Of a DNA stretch of 64,000 nt, positions 47,801 through 59,176 are shown one piece after another (the first letter of the stretch is position 1; each line of letters opens with the position of its first letter). The notes beneath the pieces are model-generated. The model saw only the letters and a program-made list of their open reading frames with translations. It did no database searches and was not told the origin of the DNA. The position numbers and the translations under genes are program-made. Source of the DNA: Boesenbergia rotunda (lineage: Eukaryota; Streptophyta; Magnoliopsida; Zingiberales; Zingiberaceae); NCBI GenBank assembly GCA_024364735.1, contig JAGFNQ010000733.1, positions 764,724 to 828,723 of the forward strand. The letters are read 5' to 3'.

Positions 47801-50800
47801 AAATTATGAAGATGGGAAATCTACTCAGAAATGAGTTAAGTAAAAAATATTCCATAATAGCAAAATTCAATAACAAGTTAAGCTAATATGGGATTCAATT
47901 GGGATTCCACAAGTAAATTTGAATACATATTCAGAGCAAATTCAGCAACTTTAAGAAAATGTTATGCGGTTTCTATATTGCTCAGGATAAATACATATTA
48001 TGGCTACTAAGGCCAATCATATTCAGGATCTACTTTAGGTAATTAATTTTCATTCCACAGTTAGTTCAAAAAGCTATAGTCACAAGAGGCCACATGAATT
48101 TTACCATAAGTTTGCAGGCATATAACTCAACTAGTATTGAGACCTAATTCTTCATTTTAATCTAATTTTTGCATCAGAAATCACAGAAATACAAAATTAG
48201 TGCTAGAGACCTTTCTGATTAAATAATAGTCAAACAGGTTGCATAGTTCATATTTGGGTAGGAGCACTAGTGATTGTTGAGGCAATCTGTGGTCCGGAGT
48301 AACCAAGTGTTTTGATGTTTGGGCAAAAGGTTTAAGTTAGATTTCCCTTGTATTCTCATATATATATGTTGAGTGTGCAGGATGTACAAGTTACACATAT
48401 GGACTTGACTGGACGGCCTCGATACGGTGAAGGGTGGCATGGAGTCAAGCTGGAGGCTTGTGTGCACCTGAGGGACCTTGGTGGAGCAAGGACGATGAGC
48501 TGAGGGGCGCGGACTTCGAAGCATACGTAAAGGGTGACATGGAAGCAAGCTGGAGGCTTGCGTACGCATCCTAGGGAGGAGGGCCGAAGATGAAGAGGGC
48601 GCGAAGGCAACAATCGAGGCTGCGAAAGAGTCAGTCGAGTCGTGAGGGTACGAGTGTTGTGTGAGTGTACTCGGGACGAAAAACCCTAAGTGTGTGAGTA
48701 GGGTCTGGCCACTGGACCAATCGACTGCCCTGGGAGCAATCGACTGGTGACAGCCAAAATTCGAACGTTAGGCGTGTAACGGTCGGATTTTGGTGGGGGC
48801 AGTCGACTGGTAGCGAGTTATCAGCCTAGAGTTCTATTTAAAGAGGACTTCGTGGACGCTGAGACTCTTGACGAATCTTGTCTTGGTTAAAGACAAGATA
48901 GTAATCTTTCTGCTCAGAGGTCTGCTTGGTGTTGTGGCAAGGTTTCTCCACCCACAAGGAGCTACAAGGGCTAGCCGGAAGTTATCCAGAGATTGATCCA
49001 CCGACGGATTCTTGGATTAGTCACCCGTCCGGGGTGGATACCAAGTAAATCGGGTTGTTAGCATTATTTTACATTGTTAGTTTTGTTTTATTGTATATTC
49101 CGCTGCGCAAACTAACCGTGTAGGAAGAACGAACTGAAGAATCGCTATTCACCCCCTCCCCCTCTAGCGTACGGAAATGATCTATCAGTGATTTCTTCAG
49201 GCCATTAAATGCCATGAACAACGCTAGCTACGTAACAAGATTTGAGATCAGGAGAACGTTAAGCTGCCTAAGGGCAACCATATTAACAGAATTCTGTTAG
49301 CTTTCAAATTTTAAAAAAAGATAGATATAAGACAGCTATGATTTCACAAAATGATCATTACAAATTCACAAGGCAGTGTTGCATATGTCCATAGTTTTTT
49401 ATCCCATCAATAGTAGGGGAAATAAACAATTTAAATATAGTTAGATAGATCATGAGAGCAGTTATAATCAAAAGCTGCTTGTGAAAGCTTCAGAAATTTG
49501 TTAATAACAAAGCATAGATAGAACCATAGAAGCACCTATTGAAATGAACACATAACAAAGCATAACGAATGGTAAGTCTTCTAACATAAAGAATAATGAT
49601 ACATATATCAATCAAAACTTGATTGTTGCTAAAATCTGACAATAAATCTTAAAGTTTATAGTTAGCATTAAGTCCAACATGGCAAATTGTTAGCCAATAG
49701 AATAACAAGCAGCAGCCATTAACTTAAGTTGACATAAAAGCAAAATTAGACAAACCATTGAAGGTGAACAGATAGTCGAATTAAGCCACATAGTTTTCTT
49801 GAAACTAAAAATTTACCATGCATTTGGAATGAACAATCTAAATGCATAACCGCTAATCATTACTCGTAGTCAGCTAAAATGGAAGAATCAAGAATGAATT
49901 TAAATTTGTTTGTGTCAACAATTTAACAAGAAAAATATTTCAATAAAACTAATATTAGTCGATCATGATCCCCTAGAGCATGGAATCAAATAACTCAGTA
50001 ATCCAAGGCAAACTAGATTGGAAGGATAAAAACTAGTCACAAGTACAGATACAACTAAATAAACTTCTAACTTATATTGTAGTTTGAATAGCAACTGAGT
50101 ATGATAATAAATCTCATAAACATAATATAGCAAAAGGATGATATTCGCAAATTGGCTAGTGAAGAATCTATGTATCCCTTCTACTTCACTTCAACAACTT
50201 TACCATGAAGAGTTTCAAAACTTGCAACCTACCTTCCTCTTGGCTTCTTTTCTGATGCAGATTGGGCACCCTTTGCAAAATGAGCAAAGATCTCAGTCTG
50301 TTGCAGCAAGTATTTCAAACGTCCTTTTCCCTTGTTGTTCTGGATAATATGTTAGGTGCTTAGATATCATAAAAGACAATGTGAAACATTGCACTGATTC
50401 ATTGCAGTAGGGAAAAAAGATCAACATGTGGGAGAGCAGAAATACATGTGCATGTGAAAGATACATCAGCAAGGTTCTTTGACATGTTCCATGTGGTCCT
50501 TTTTTTTGTGAATTCGTACATGATAACATCAACAACAGGAGGTCACATCTATTTCCAAAAAAATTGCACCAGCAAAACACTTCCATATGAAACTAGAAGT
50601 AATTTGACTAGTAAATAATCTACAAATGGAGCGGGCTGTTTTTTTTTGCAATATAACACGTAATCGGGACATTCAAATTCAATTGCAAGGTTTTGACTAA
50701 TAAAACAATAATAATCTTGTATACCAAAAAAAAACACAGAAATATCATCAGCAACTCATTTTTCCAAACCATAGCCTGGTAAACTAACTACAATTACCTT

Positions 50801-52636
50801 GAAAGACAATGTCACATTTCCATTTTCTTCATAGAGACATTCAAAATCAATGGCAAGATTATAAATTTGCTGACTTACAAAAGAATAACATTCTCAATTA
50901 CCAAAAAAGCAGCCATATGCCTAGCAACTTGTTTTTCCAGACGATAATTTGGTACGTAACTATAAACCTTGAAAGGCAATGTTATGTGTTTCCATTACCT
51001 TCATTGCTTTCTTAGCTATAGTTATGTTCTAAATATAATTTACTAATCTTTTTTAAATTGCTAGCAGCATTCTAACTTTGTTCATGGTACAGTGAAAGGC
51101 TTACAATTGAGGAAACCCTCATTTAAACGAGAAACTTTCTTTCTTCATTGCTTGTGATACTAAATCTATTGGAAGATTGAACTTGAAAGAGAATCATGCC
51201 ATGAAATTGACCAAATATCGATCAATGATATATCAATAAAGATGCAGTATAAAGCAATCAATAGCTAGCATTATTATCTATAATGGTTATTTAAGAACAA
51301 TAACCATGTCAGCATCAATAGCAGCATTTTGTGTAACAAGCATTTCTTGAATCTTCTGTTTTTTCTTCCGCTGCATCTCTCTTAATCTGGCTCTTTCACG
51401 CTTCCCAATTTCAGATTTTTCCTACAGAAATGTCAAGCAACCATTCAATATGATCCAAAGGAACTCCATCATTCTTGAGATAAAAGAACATGATGGCTTA
51501 GGTCATCATACATGAGGCATACTTACAATCCCATGAAATGTGATAAATTAAAAGCATAGAAGAAAATTCTACCCAAAAAAAAAAACAAAATCCATTGAAA
51601 TTAAGAAAAAAACAACTATATGATTATAATAATAATAAACCTAGCAAGCCTAATCTACCAGATTCCAAGTGTTAAATCACAGTTCAAGCACGCCAGATCA
51701 GAAACATATAAACTAGGCCGGCACCTCCAAAAGAAACAGAGGGATTCATTCAGTGACTCTGATTGCCCTCTGAAAGATCAAAATAGTGTAAAGCTTGAAG
51801 AAGAATTTTATACTCTATTAATCTCTCAGTCCCTCTAGTTGGATGAAGGCCGGATGATGACTGTATGTGCAGGTCTCCTGAATGCAACTCACAGCATTCG
51901 GGTTGGCCTAACCCAGCATTTATTCAAAAATCCTGTAGTGAAATAGAGATAAAAGCTATTTCACATGTAGGCATGACTGTCTACCAACTCTATTTATTCG
52001 TTGATACATTGGCTCGTTCCCCCCACCCCCACCCTCTAATTCCGAAAATAAATGAGCTGCTCTCACCTTCACTTTCCTCCATCAATCAAAAAACCCGGAC
52101 GGACAGAGCTCTCCCTAAATCTTGAGAGAGAGAAAAAAAAAATATTTCCTAAAAAACAATGTAAAGATGAGATCTTTTGCAACCCTAGCCTATTTAATAA
52201 ATCTAAAATGCTTGGGGTAAAGCAATCGTTTGTAAACGGCAGGAAACCGCATCAAGCGCATGAGAGAATGACCAAAACTCAAATGTGTTTATTTTGTTTA
52301 CAACGAGCACAGGTCCGTGATAAAATGCACTTGTCCATAGTAATGGGAAACCCGACGGTGATGCCGATCAGATTCCAACGCGCGACAACCAAACCTTACC
52401 TCCTCTCCATCCTCATCGCCATCGTCCTCGTCTTCCCTGGCGTCCTCCTCGCCGCTGTCATCCTTAGCCTCGTCGTCGTCGGGGCCAGCCGTTCTGGCGA
52501 CCGCCTCGAGTTCCTCCTCGTCGATCTCCTCCTCGATGTTGGCTTCCGCTCCATTCCTGACCTCCTCCTCGGAGGCGATCGAGCCGTTCGATGGGGTTCC
52601 CTCGGAGGAACTGCCCGAATCGTAGGGTTTCGCCAT
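41819..52636 (-). CDS. ISWI-type SNF2 chromatin remodeler (CHR11/CHR17-like)
   Basis: ISWI proteins use ATP to slide and space nucleosomes; CHR11 and CHR17 are the Arabidopsis members. More than twenty short exons run from MAKPYDSGSSSEGT (52636; exon 1 to 52400) through an acidic N terminus, exons at 51421-51305, 50339-50233 and 47756-47644, and the helicase start MRDYQLAGLNWL (47013-46916). The ATPase shows LADEMGLGKT across a splice site, VVAPKSTLGNW, DEAH in IIDEAHRIKNE, LLITGTPLQ, the C-lobe RLLDILEDYLLYRGY, LSTRAGGLGINL and QAQDRAHRIGQ. HAND, SANT (TRKDFNAFTRACEKYGRNDI) and SLIDE (KLGYGNWDELKAAFRTSPLFRFDWF) follow. The last two exons end DDYMSS and GRRRR-stop (41836-41819). No lesion seen. 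One 2.5-kb intron carries a solo LTR. Confidence 0.92.
48275..49187 (+). mobile_element. Solo LTR in an ISWI intron
   Basis: A 913-bp LTR starting tgttgaggcaatc and ending gatctatca, flanked by the exact duplication gtgat (48270-48274 and 49188-49192). It contains (A/C)AATCGACTG and CAGTCGACTG motifs at 48717-48812, a TATA-like ctatttaaa at 48834-48842 and the signature ctattcaccccctcccc near 49145. It belongs to the same broad family as the outer LTR at 17285-26877. It sits in the intron between 50233 and 47756, which is spliced from an otherwise intact gene. Confidence 0.87.
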
Positions 52637-53084
52637 CCCGCAGAAGCGTGCGAAGGGTTCGCCTTTCGAAATAAATCGATACGGAGACGGAAAAGCAGCT
52701 TCCCTGTTATTAAGTTAAGGGTGTCGTTTTGTGATTCGGTTGGACCGTGGGAGGCCAAAACTTGCGGGACTTGGCGCGTAAGTTCCCTCCAAAAATGCAT
52801 CGTTTTTGCTTTACATGTTTATTTAATATGGATTTTGTTGTTCCGTATTTTTTACCCCGTAATTTCGTGACCATTTGAAATAAAATTATTTTAAATTTTT
52901 TATTTAAAATTATAATTTAACTCTTAAATTTTTTTTAAAAAATCATATAAAAATTTAAAAAAATATATAAAAACGAAAAAATATAATTAAAATCATAAAT
53001 AATATACTAACAAACAAAAAAATATATATTAAAAACAAAATAAAAATAAAAATTGAGTTATGTTGAACGGTGAACACAGAGGAC
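52637..53084 (-). promoter_or_regulatory. ISWI upstream region
   Basis: The first 150 bp upstream of the ATG are mixed in composition and probably leader; beyond about 52850 the sequence is almost pure A/T. No clear TATA box was chosen. Confidence 0.35.
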
Positions 53085-53447
53085 AGATCCTCCTCTGTCC
53101 CAAAAAATCTCTTGTCCCACCTGTTCTGCTCTCGACGACGGTCGGCAAATCATCCGATCGCCGATCGGACATCATCGGCCGCCACCCTAAATAAAACTAT
53201 ATCCTGGGGGTATGATGAACCCGTCAGGATCGTCGCAATTGCGATCTCGTCGGATTCACCGTCGAATCCGTTGAGATTACAATTACAACGATTTCGACCG
53301 ATTTACCGTTCTTCTAGGATATCATTTGATTCGGTACGACGATCAAAATCTATCGGTAGTATTCGATCGGCGATCGGATGACTCGCCGGCCGTCGTCGGA
53401 GGCGTGAGACCGGCGAGACAGAGATTTTTTGAGACAGAGGATGGTTA
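53085..53447. mobile_element. Foldback element with long inverted repeats (MULE-MITE type)
   Basis: The left arm (53085-53180) and right arm (about 53360-53447) are inverted copies. The outer part is ctctgtcccaaaaaatctc against the complement of gagattttttgagacagag, and an inner part tcatccgatcgccgatc is an exact match at both ends. Arms of about 90 bp, no coding capacity and a size of about 360 bp suggest a non-autonomous Mutator-like element. The expected 9-base duplication was not found by eye. Confidence 0.65.
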
Positions 53448-54072
53448 TATAAAAATATCATTTAAAATTTGTCTAAGGTTTAGAAAAATATTATTTTTTA
53501 TATTTATGAAATCGTAATTATTATAATATATTTTATTGATTCAGAGTTTAGTAGAATAACAATGAAAATAGTAGAATAATTATGACATTTTACACGGGGT
53601 GAAGTGTATTTTTCATAAAAATAAAAATCAAAGTATGATGTCTTTGACAAAATATAAGAGGTTTTTTTTATTTTTACCCAATTAAAAAATTATTACTAAC
53701 TATTATAATATGTAATAGTAAATCAAAATCGTTGTTAAAATAAATTAGTAATCTATTTAAATATCAAAAATATTACATAAAATAATTTTATATCAAAATA
53801 ATATTTATCAATTTAGTTAATATTGTTTAAATTTAATTAACACGACTTTAAAAATAGTGTATCGAACTATTTAGTGGCGGTTATTAACCATCTGCAACTA
53901 TTATAGCAGTCACTTAATGACCATTACACAGTTTTAATCATTAAATAGTTATTGTAATAATTTTAAGACGATGTCGAACATGTTTAAGTGATTTTAATAA
54001 AATTTTAAAAAATACTTAAATGATTTTAATCAAATTTAAATAAGATCAAAGAGTTTTTAATATACAGATATT
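53448..54072. other. AT-rich spacer
   Basis: No gene or defined repeat seen. It contains loosely repeated ttttaatcaaattta motifs near 53990-54060. Confidence 0.5.
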
Positions 54073-54751
54073 CTAATGATCTGTTTACCTCGAGGAGTGG
54101 ATCATGGATGGATAACACAAACATAGGAGGGTGGAAAGGAAAGAGAATCCATAATCTGTTGTGTTTGTTTACTTCAATCGAGGAAGGTATATACAATCAA
54201 TCCTTTGAATTGTTTACTTTAGATAAATGGAATGAAAGTTAAATTGTTGATGGTCCAAAATATCCTATTCTTCTCAATTTAATATTATGTGACTTATTAT
54301 TTATCTACGTGAAATTAATCATGCCGATGAATACATGTCACTACAAAATTAAATATATTATATTACTATTAATGAAATAATATTTATTTATCTTGATAAT
54401 TAAAAATTATTATTAATTAAAATATAATTTAAATACGATTGCCAACCAAAATATGATAAAATTATTATCAACTAAAATATTAAATTGCAAAAAGTTTAGG
54501 TAATAAATTTTACTTGAAAATAATTTACAATCACTATAAAATTGTTGTCAATCAAAATATAAATAAGAAATTGTCAATCACAAATATTACTTGAAAATTA
54601 TCTATAAGTACGATAAAATTGTTGCCAACTAAAATATTGAACTACAAACATTGTACTTTCTTATATCAAAAGTATTACCCGACTCTCTCATACTTAATAT
54701 TCTAGAGTTTTGCAAAATTATGACTATTCATACTGACACAACCGATCAAAA

Positions 54752-55689
54752 TCAAAAAGAGAATATCATCTTTAGAAATTCCAATCTCTTCTCTGGTGGA
54801 CATCCCATGAAAAGTATCATCTTCTCCTTGTTCTCTCCTAAGAATAGATACGCAGTAAGTATATTTTTATCTGGAACACCAGCACACACTAGAGCTTTGT
54901 AGAGTTTCTCATTCACATTTTGTTGGCGAAATGACTTATTTTCAATCACTGAAGTTGAACGATCAATTGCGGCAACAACTTCCTTGACATTAATGTCGAT
55001 GGCTGAATTTTTCTTACTTCTATATGATTCAATAGATGCAAGCTTTCTCTTCTTTGATTGCTCATCAAATGGTGGACTATCAGGGATCACTTCGAAATTC
55101 TCATATTCATCATCTAGTCCAGGATCTCTTTGTTCTTCCTCTAAAATAATTTCAATATTTCTTTCAGCAGCAGTGGAAGCTCCTTGGCCATTTGCCCTAT
55201 CGTTAGCAAACAACTCTAACAACTTCTCATAATGAGGTGCAGGGGTATATCTCCACTTTTTGATTGATGGATTAGCCTAGACAAATTTAAACATAATTAG
55301 AAATATAGTAGTGGAAATTTAACCATAAGCCAAGTGTTTCCATAATTAATACTTACATCAATAAGTTGCTTCCAAACCTCCTCCTCAGCCTCAAATCTTC
55401 TACTTTCAGCATGCCATTGAACTCCGCTTGCATTCTTAAACAAATCATAACATGAATTGAAGTGACTTTTCAGTGTTTTAATTCTGTTCTTCAAATTATC
55501 CTTCGTCAATGGGATTTTAATCTTCTCACTACAAATAACAACCATATCTTTGTATGCAGTTGATGTGAAAGTGTCACCTATTCGATTACCATTAACTTGT
55601 TGTTCTAACATAGCATCTATAAAAATCATATCTATCTCTTCAGTCCACTTAATCACATCTTTCTTGACATGTTCAATTGGTGTACCCAT
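54752..55689 (-). pseudogene. Harbinger Myb/SANT-like DNA-binding protein
   Basis: The upstream exon (55689 to about 55340) encodes KWTEEIDMIFIDAMLEQQVNG and NRIKTLKSHFNSCYDLF, then a tryptophan near VWKQLID; this is the trihelix/Myb-SANT-like domain of the Harbinger partner protein. A splice donor follows and the second piece (about 55277-54752) has an acidic stretch, a KKRKLASIESYRSKK nuclear-signal-like patch and a conserved C-terminal helix. In this superfamily the protein carries the transposase to DNA. It may be nearly intact; classed as pseudogene because the transposase is broken. Confidence 0.65.
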
Positions 55690-55950
55690 TCTTAATGAAC
55701 ACCTGTTTCAAAATGCACACATGAACATGAAAAAAATCAAATCTTATTCACAATTGTAAACATTCAAGTATAACAATATTGAACTGATAAGCAAATTCCA
55801 TATATACAAAAAAAACATTAAAATCCAATAGATAAACATCTGGCATTAAAATTTATCAAAAAACATATTCAACACATTACATTGTTCGAATCAAACATTG
55901 CTAGCATACAAGAAGTACAATAAAGAGTCACACATAATCAATATCCTTCT

Positions 55951-57423
55951 TTAATCAATATTGTAATCCAACCACATAGCATTAGCTATGCTATCTCTAA
56001 TCATACTTCCTTGCCTCCAGTCATCGTCTTGTCTTTGACTGCGACTCACTTCATCATTAGAATTTTCACTCAATTCACGATCCAGTACTTCATTAATTAA
56101 TCTCTCATCTGGATCTATCTCCATTAAGAAATTATGAAGAATACAACATGCTAAAATAATATCTGTACGAACGTCAATTTCATAATGAGGTTCTGTTCCA
56201 CTAGCAATAATTGGAAATCTCTTCTTTAGAACCCCAAAAGCTCTCTCTATTGCACCGCGAAGAGATGCATGTCGAAGATTGAATAGCTCTTTTGCATTTG
56301 TAGGGCCACATCTAGAATATTCTTTCAAGTGATAACGAATTCCTCGATAAGGGGTAATCAAGTTCCTCTTCAACATAAACCCAGAGTCAACTAAATAGTA
56401 TTTACCTACCACCAAATCAAAGATATAAGTTAGTCATATTTACTTTCAAATGTTGTCCACTAATGAACATAGATTGTAAACTAGATACCATGAGGAATTA
56501 TCAATTTATCACGTCTAGATAAGGCATTTTTTATGATTCGAGAATCAGATGCAGTTCCTTCCCATCCGGCTAGGACATATATAAACTTCAAATCAAAGGA
56601 GCATCCAGCTAACACATTGGTAGTTGGCCAATCCTTTCTTCCTCTATATCGAGGTGCATCTACATCAGATACCTTAACACGTATATGAGTTCCATCTAAT
56701 GCACCAACACAATCCTGCAATTAAGTGACAATCGACATATGTAGCTACAAAGTACATTACAAAACTTCTAAAGTTCAAAATTATAAAAAAAAATAACTTG
56801 AAATAAGGGTAGAATCTGTTGCTACTCTCTATAAGGGGAGGAATTTCAGATCCATCTGGTTGCTTTATAAATTCAGCATGAAGGCCAATAATGGCTTTCA
56901 AGACTTCATGAAAGTGATTACTAGTAGTCCTTGTACTACGACGAAAGAAAAAACTCAATTCTCGATTTTTGACATCACGACCAAGCAAATATAAAAATTT
57001 AGCAACCTTTTCCTCAACACTTGAATTTCTATTGCCTTTTACCCTATTGTTGTGCTTTAATATTTCACACAAATGTTTAAAACCATCCAAACTCACCCTA
57101 AGAATACTATGGCATGCGTCGCTAGAAGTCATAAGATTATGCAATAAAACCCGTCAAACATCATCTTTTTGCTCATTGCTCTATGTTAAACCCCTATCTA
57201 CATATTTTCTCATATCCTTCAATATCATCCAAAGAACAACTATGTAATTCCTATTTATAAAAACTTCATCATCCGAACTCTTATCCGAACTACTATCATT
57301 CTCTTGATAATAATCATTAATATTTTGATTATCTCCTTCGCCATTATCCCACTCCATCTTATTAAACCTGTACAAAGAGTAACAATAATAATATAGATTG
57401 AAGTAAAACAGTTCAAAGAGCAA
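55951..57423 (-). pseudogene. Harbinger DDE transposase, damaged
   Basis: The N-terminal piece (57423-57181) is acidic. Later pieces read RVSLDGFKHLCEIL and KVAKFLYLLGRDVKNREL (helix-turn-helix region, 57144 on), CVGALDGTHIRVKV with the first catalytic D (56720), GWEGTASDSRIIKNAL with the second D, and FNLRHASLRGAIERAFGVLKKRFPI with the final E (56415 on). These are the DDE_Tnp_4 landmarks in order. An in-frame TGA lies just upstream of RVLLHNLM near 57157, and the joint between N-terminal and catalytic parts is shifted, so it is probably inactive. Confidence 0.8.
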
Positions 57424-58101
57424 AATTACTGCAAACTAAAAATTAAAGACATCTTATAACATTTATTACCCTATTGAACAATAATAAATAATTATTTCAA
57501 AAATAACATTTATTACACTATTGAACGATTCCTTACAGTAGCAAGCAATAATAAAAAAAAATAATCCATCTCACTTTATACACTTATAAATAGTATCATA
57601 ATAAGAAATTCTTCAATAGGGTAAAAGGTAATGGTGAGAAAAGACTAAACTTTGAAAATGAATAACCGTGATAAAAAATCAAATAACAAAAGATTTTACC
57701 AAGGAAAGTAAACGCTTTGCTCAGGAAAGGCTGCAGAAATTATCAACGAAATCTAACAATAAAAGAAATTGCTCTTGAAGAATGGTAGAAGAACTTGCCT
57801 GGAAAGAGCACTGGCGTTGTCTTCGGAAAGAGAAACAAATTGGGAGAAAACGAAGAGTTATATTTAATTTATATGGTAAGTAATTTTGTGATTGAAGGGA
57901 GGGCACATGCGTCATTATTATTTCCATCCTTTGCTTTCCGCCCAGTTTGGCGGTGATCAATTTTTACTGCAAAATAGACCACTGATGGATTAAGATTCCT
58001 TTCTCTCCCTTAATTTTAATGAAGTAAACGGAGGGAAATTTTCTACCGTGGAAAACATTCCTCGATTTTCTTTTCCACTCTCCCAAGTAAACAAGGCCTA
58101 A

Positions 58102-59176
58102 GTGCAGTATTCCCGATAAAAAATTAAATTGATTTATTTTAACACATGATACAAGGGAGTTTTGAATCCCTCAATTACATAGGATAAGTCTTGGTCAAAT
58201 GATTGACGTGGGCCGACTTGGGGACACGTAGCCGTAGAGGTCAAAAGAACAATGAAATATTAATAAGACAAGTTAGTTTAGGTGATCGGACAATACAGCA
58301 ATTTTATTACATTCTCGTCGATCAACAGACTATCTAAATAGTCGATCGGCATGCCGCTTCAAATAGCCAATCAGCAGTCTATTTTATCCAAGCAGTTGAA
58401 CACAACAGTCTCACCAACCAAGCTCTATAAGGTTGAGCATCAATTGGCTTGCCTATAAAACACCATCGATCAGCAGAGTCTGCTCACTTACACACGGTTG
58501 ATCGACGGATATGTTTCTCTTCTTGGGCCGTCATGACTACTTGAGTTGGCGTCTCCCATGGACCATAACCCCACTATCCTATTGGGTCAAACTGACCTCG
58601 CTCTTAGAAATTTCTCTATTGGACCTCCATGTAAGCATCATTAAGGTCATTAGCATGCAAATTTGAACTAAACATTGATAAGACAAGAATAACATCATCC
58701 TGTCACTTCCTTCAAAACTAACATGCTTCCTTGACAAGGTCAACTACTCAGTTACTCTACAGGTCCAATACCCAATGGTCTAAACACTAACCTACTCAGA
58801 TTATCAGTTAATCTGATCTCTTACAAGAAAATCGTCAATAGAACATCTCTGTTACAACTGATGTGACACCTCGATGGTGGAGGATCATCGAAAGTGTACA
58901 TGTATATAGGGGTCTCTCCTCCACGATACAGGTAAGTTGAGTTTCCATTTTCTACTCCAACATCCAATTTCACTTGGACTGACTTGAGTGTCGGAGTGTC
59001 TGCATCAGGAACCCCCCCCCCCCCCCCCCGCCTTGTTTTTGACCTCCTTGGTACCTTTTGATTTTTCATTTTTAGGATCCATCCAGGGTAGCTTCAAGTC
59101 TTCTACGAGTGCGCCTTGGTGTCGTATTGTTCAACCATGGTGACACGCTATTCTTCTCTGCTTGAGGATGGGATTA
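58102..59176 (+). repeat. Probable 5' LTR of a Tat-like Gypsy element
   Basis: The stretch ends a few bases before the primer-site-like sequence at about 59177 and has a TATA box (cctataaaacacc near 58452) preceded by repeated short motifs (atcagcagtct, gatcaacagactat, gtcgatcggcatgcc). The left end is uncertain; tgatacaagggag near 58146 is a candidate start. No right-hand LTR copy is present to compare. A C homopolymer of about 20 bases lies at 59011-59030. Confidence 0.5.

Larger units (their letters stand above)
54076..58098 (-). mobile_element. PIF/Harbinger DNA transposon
   Basis: A 4.0-kb element flanked by the 3-base duplication taa (54073-54075 and 58099-58101). The terminal inverted repeats are short and imperfect: TGATCTGTTTAC at the left, GGCCTTGTTTAC at the right, with subterminal motifs such as gtttacttcaatcgagg near both ends. 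Inside are the two genes of this superfamily, a Myb/SANT-like protein and a DDE transposase, both on the minus strand. Both are damaged. Confidence 0.85.

Noticed and set aside
52052..52870. 272-residue + strand frame across the ISWI first exon
   Set aside because: It overlaps the antisense of the acidic ISWI N terminus; the minus strand has the conserved start and splice donor.
58990..59040. C homopolymer as a biological signal
   Set aside because: A run of about twenty C is more likely slippage or a consensus artefact than a functional site.
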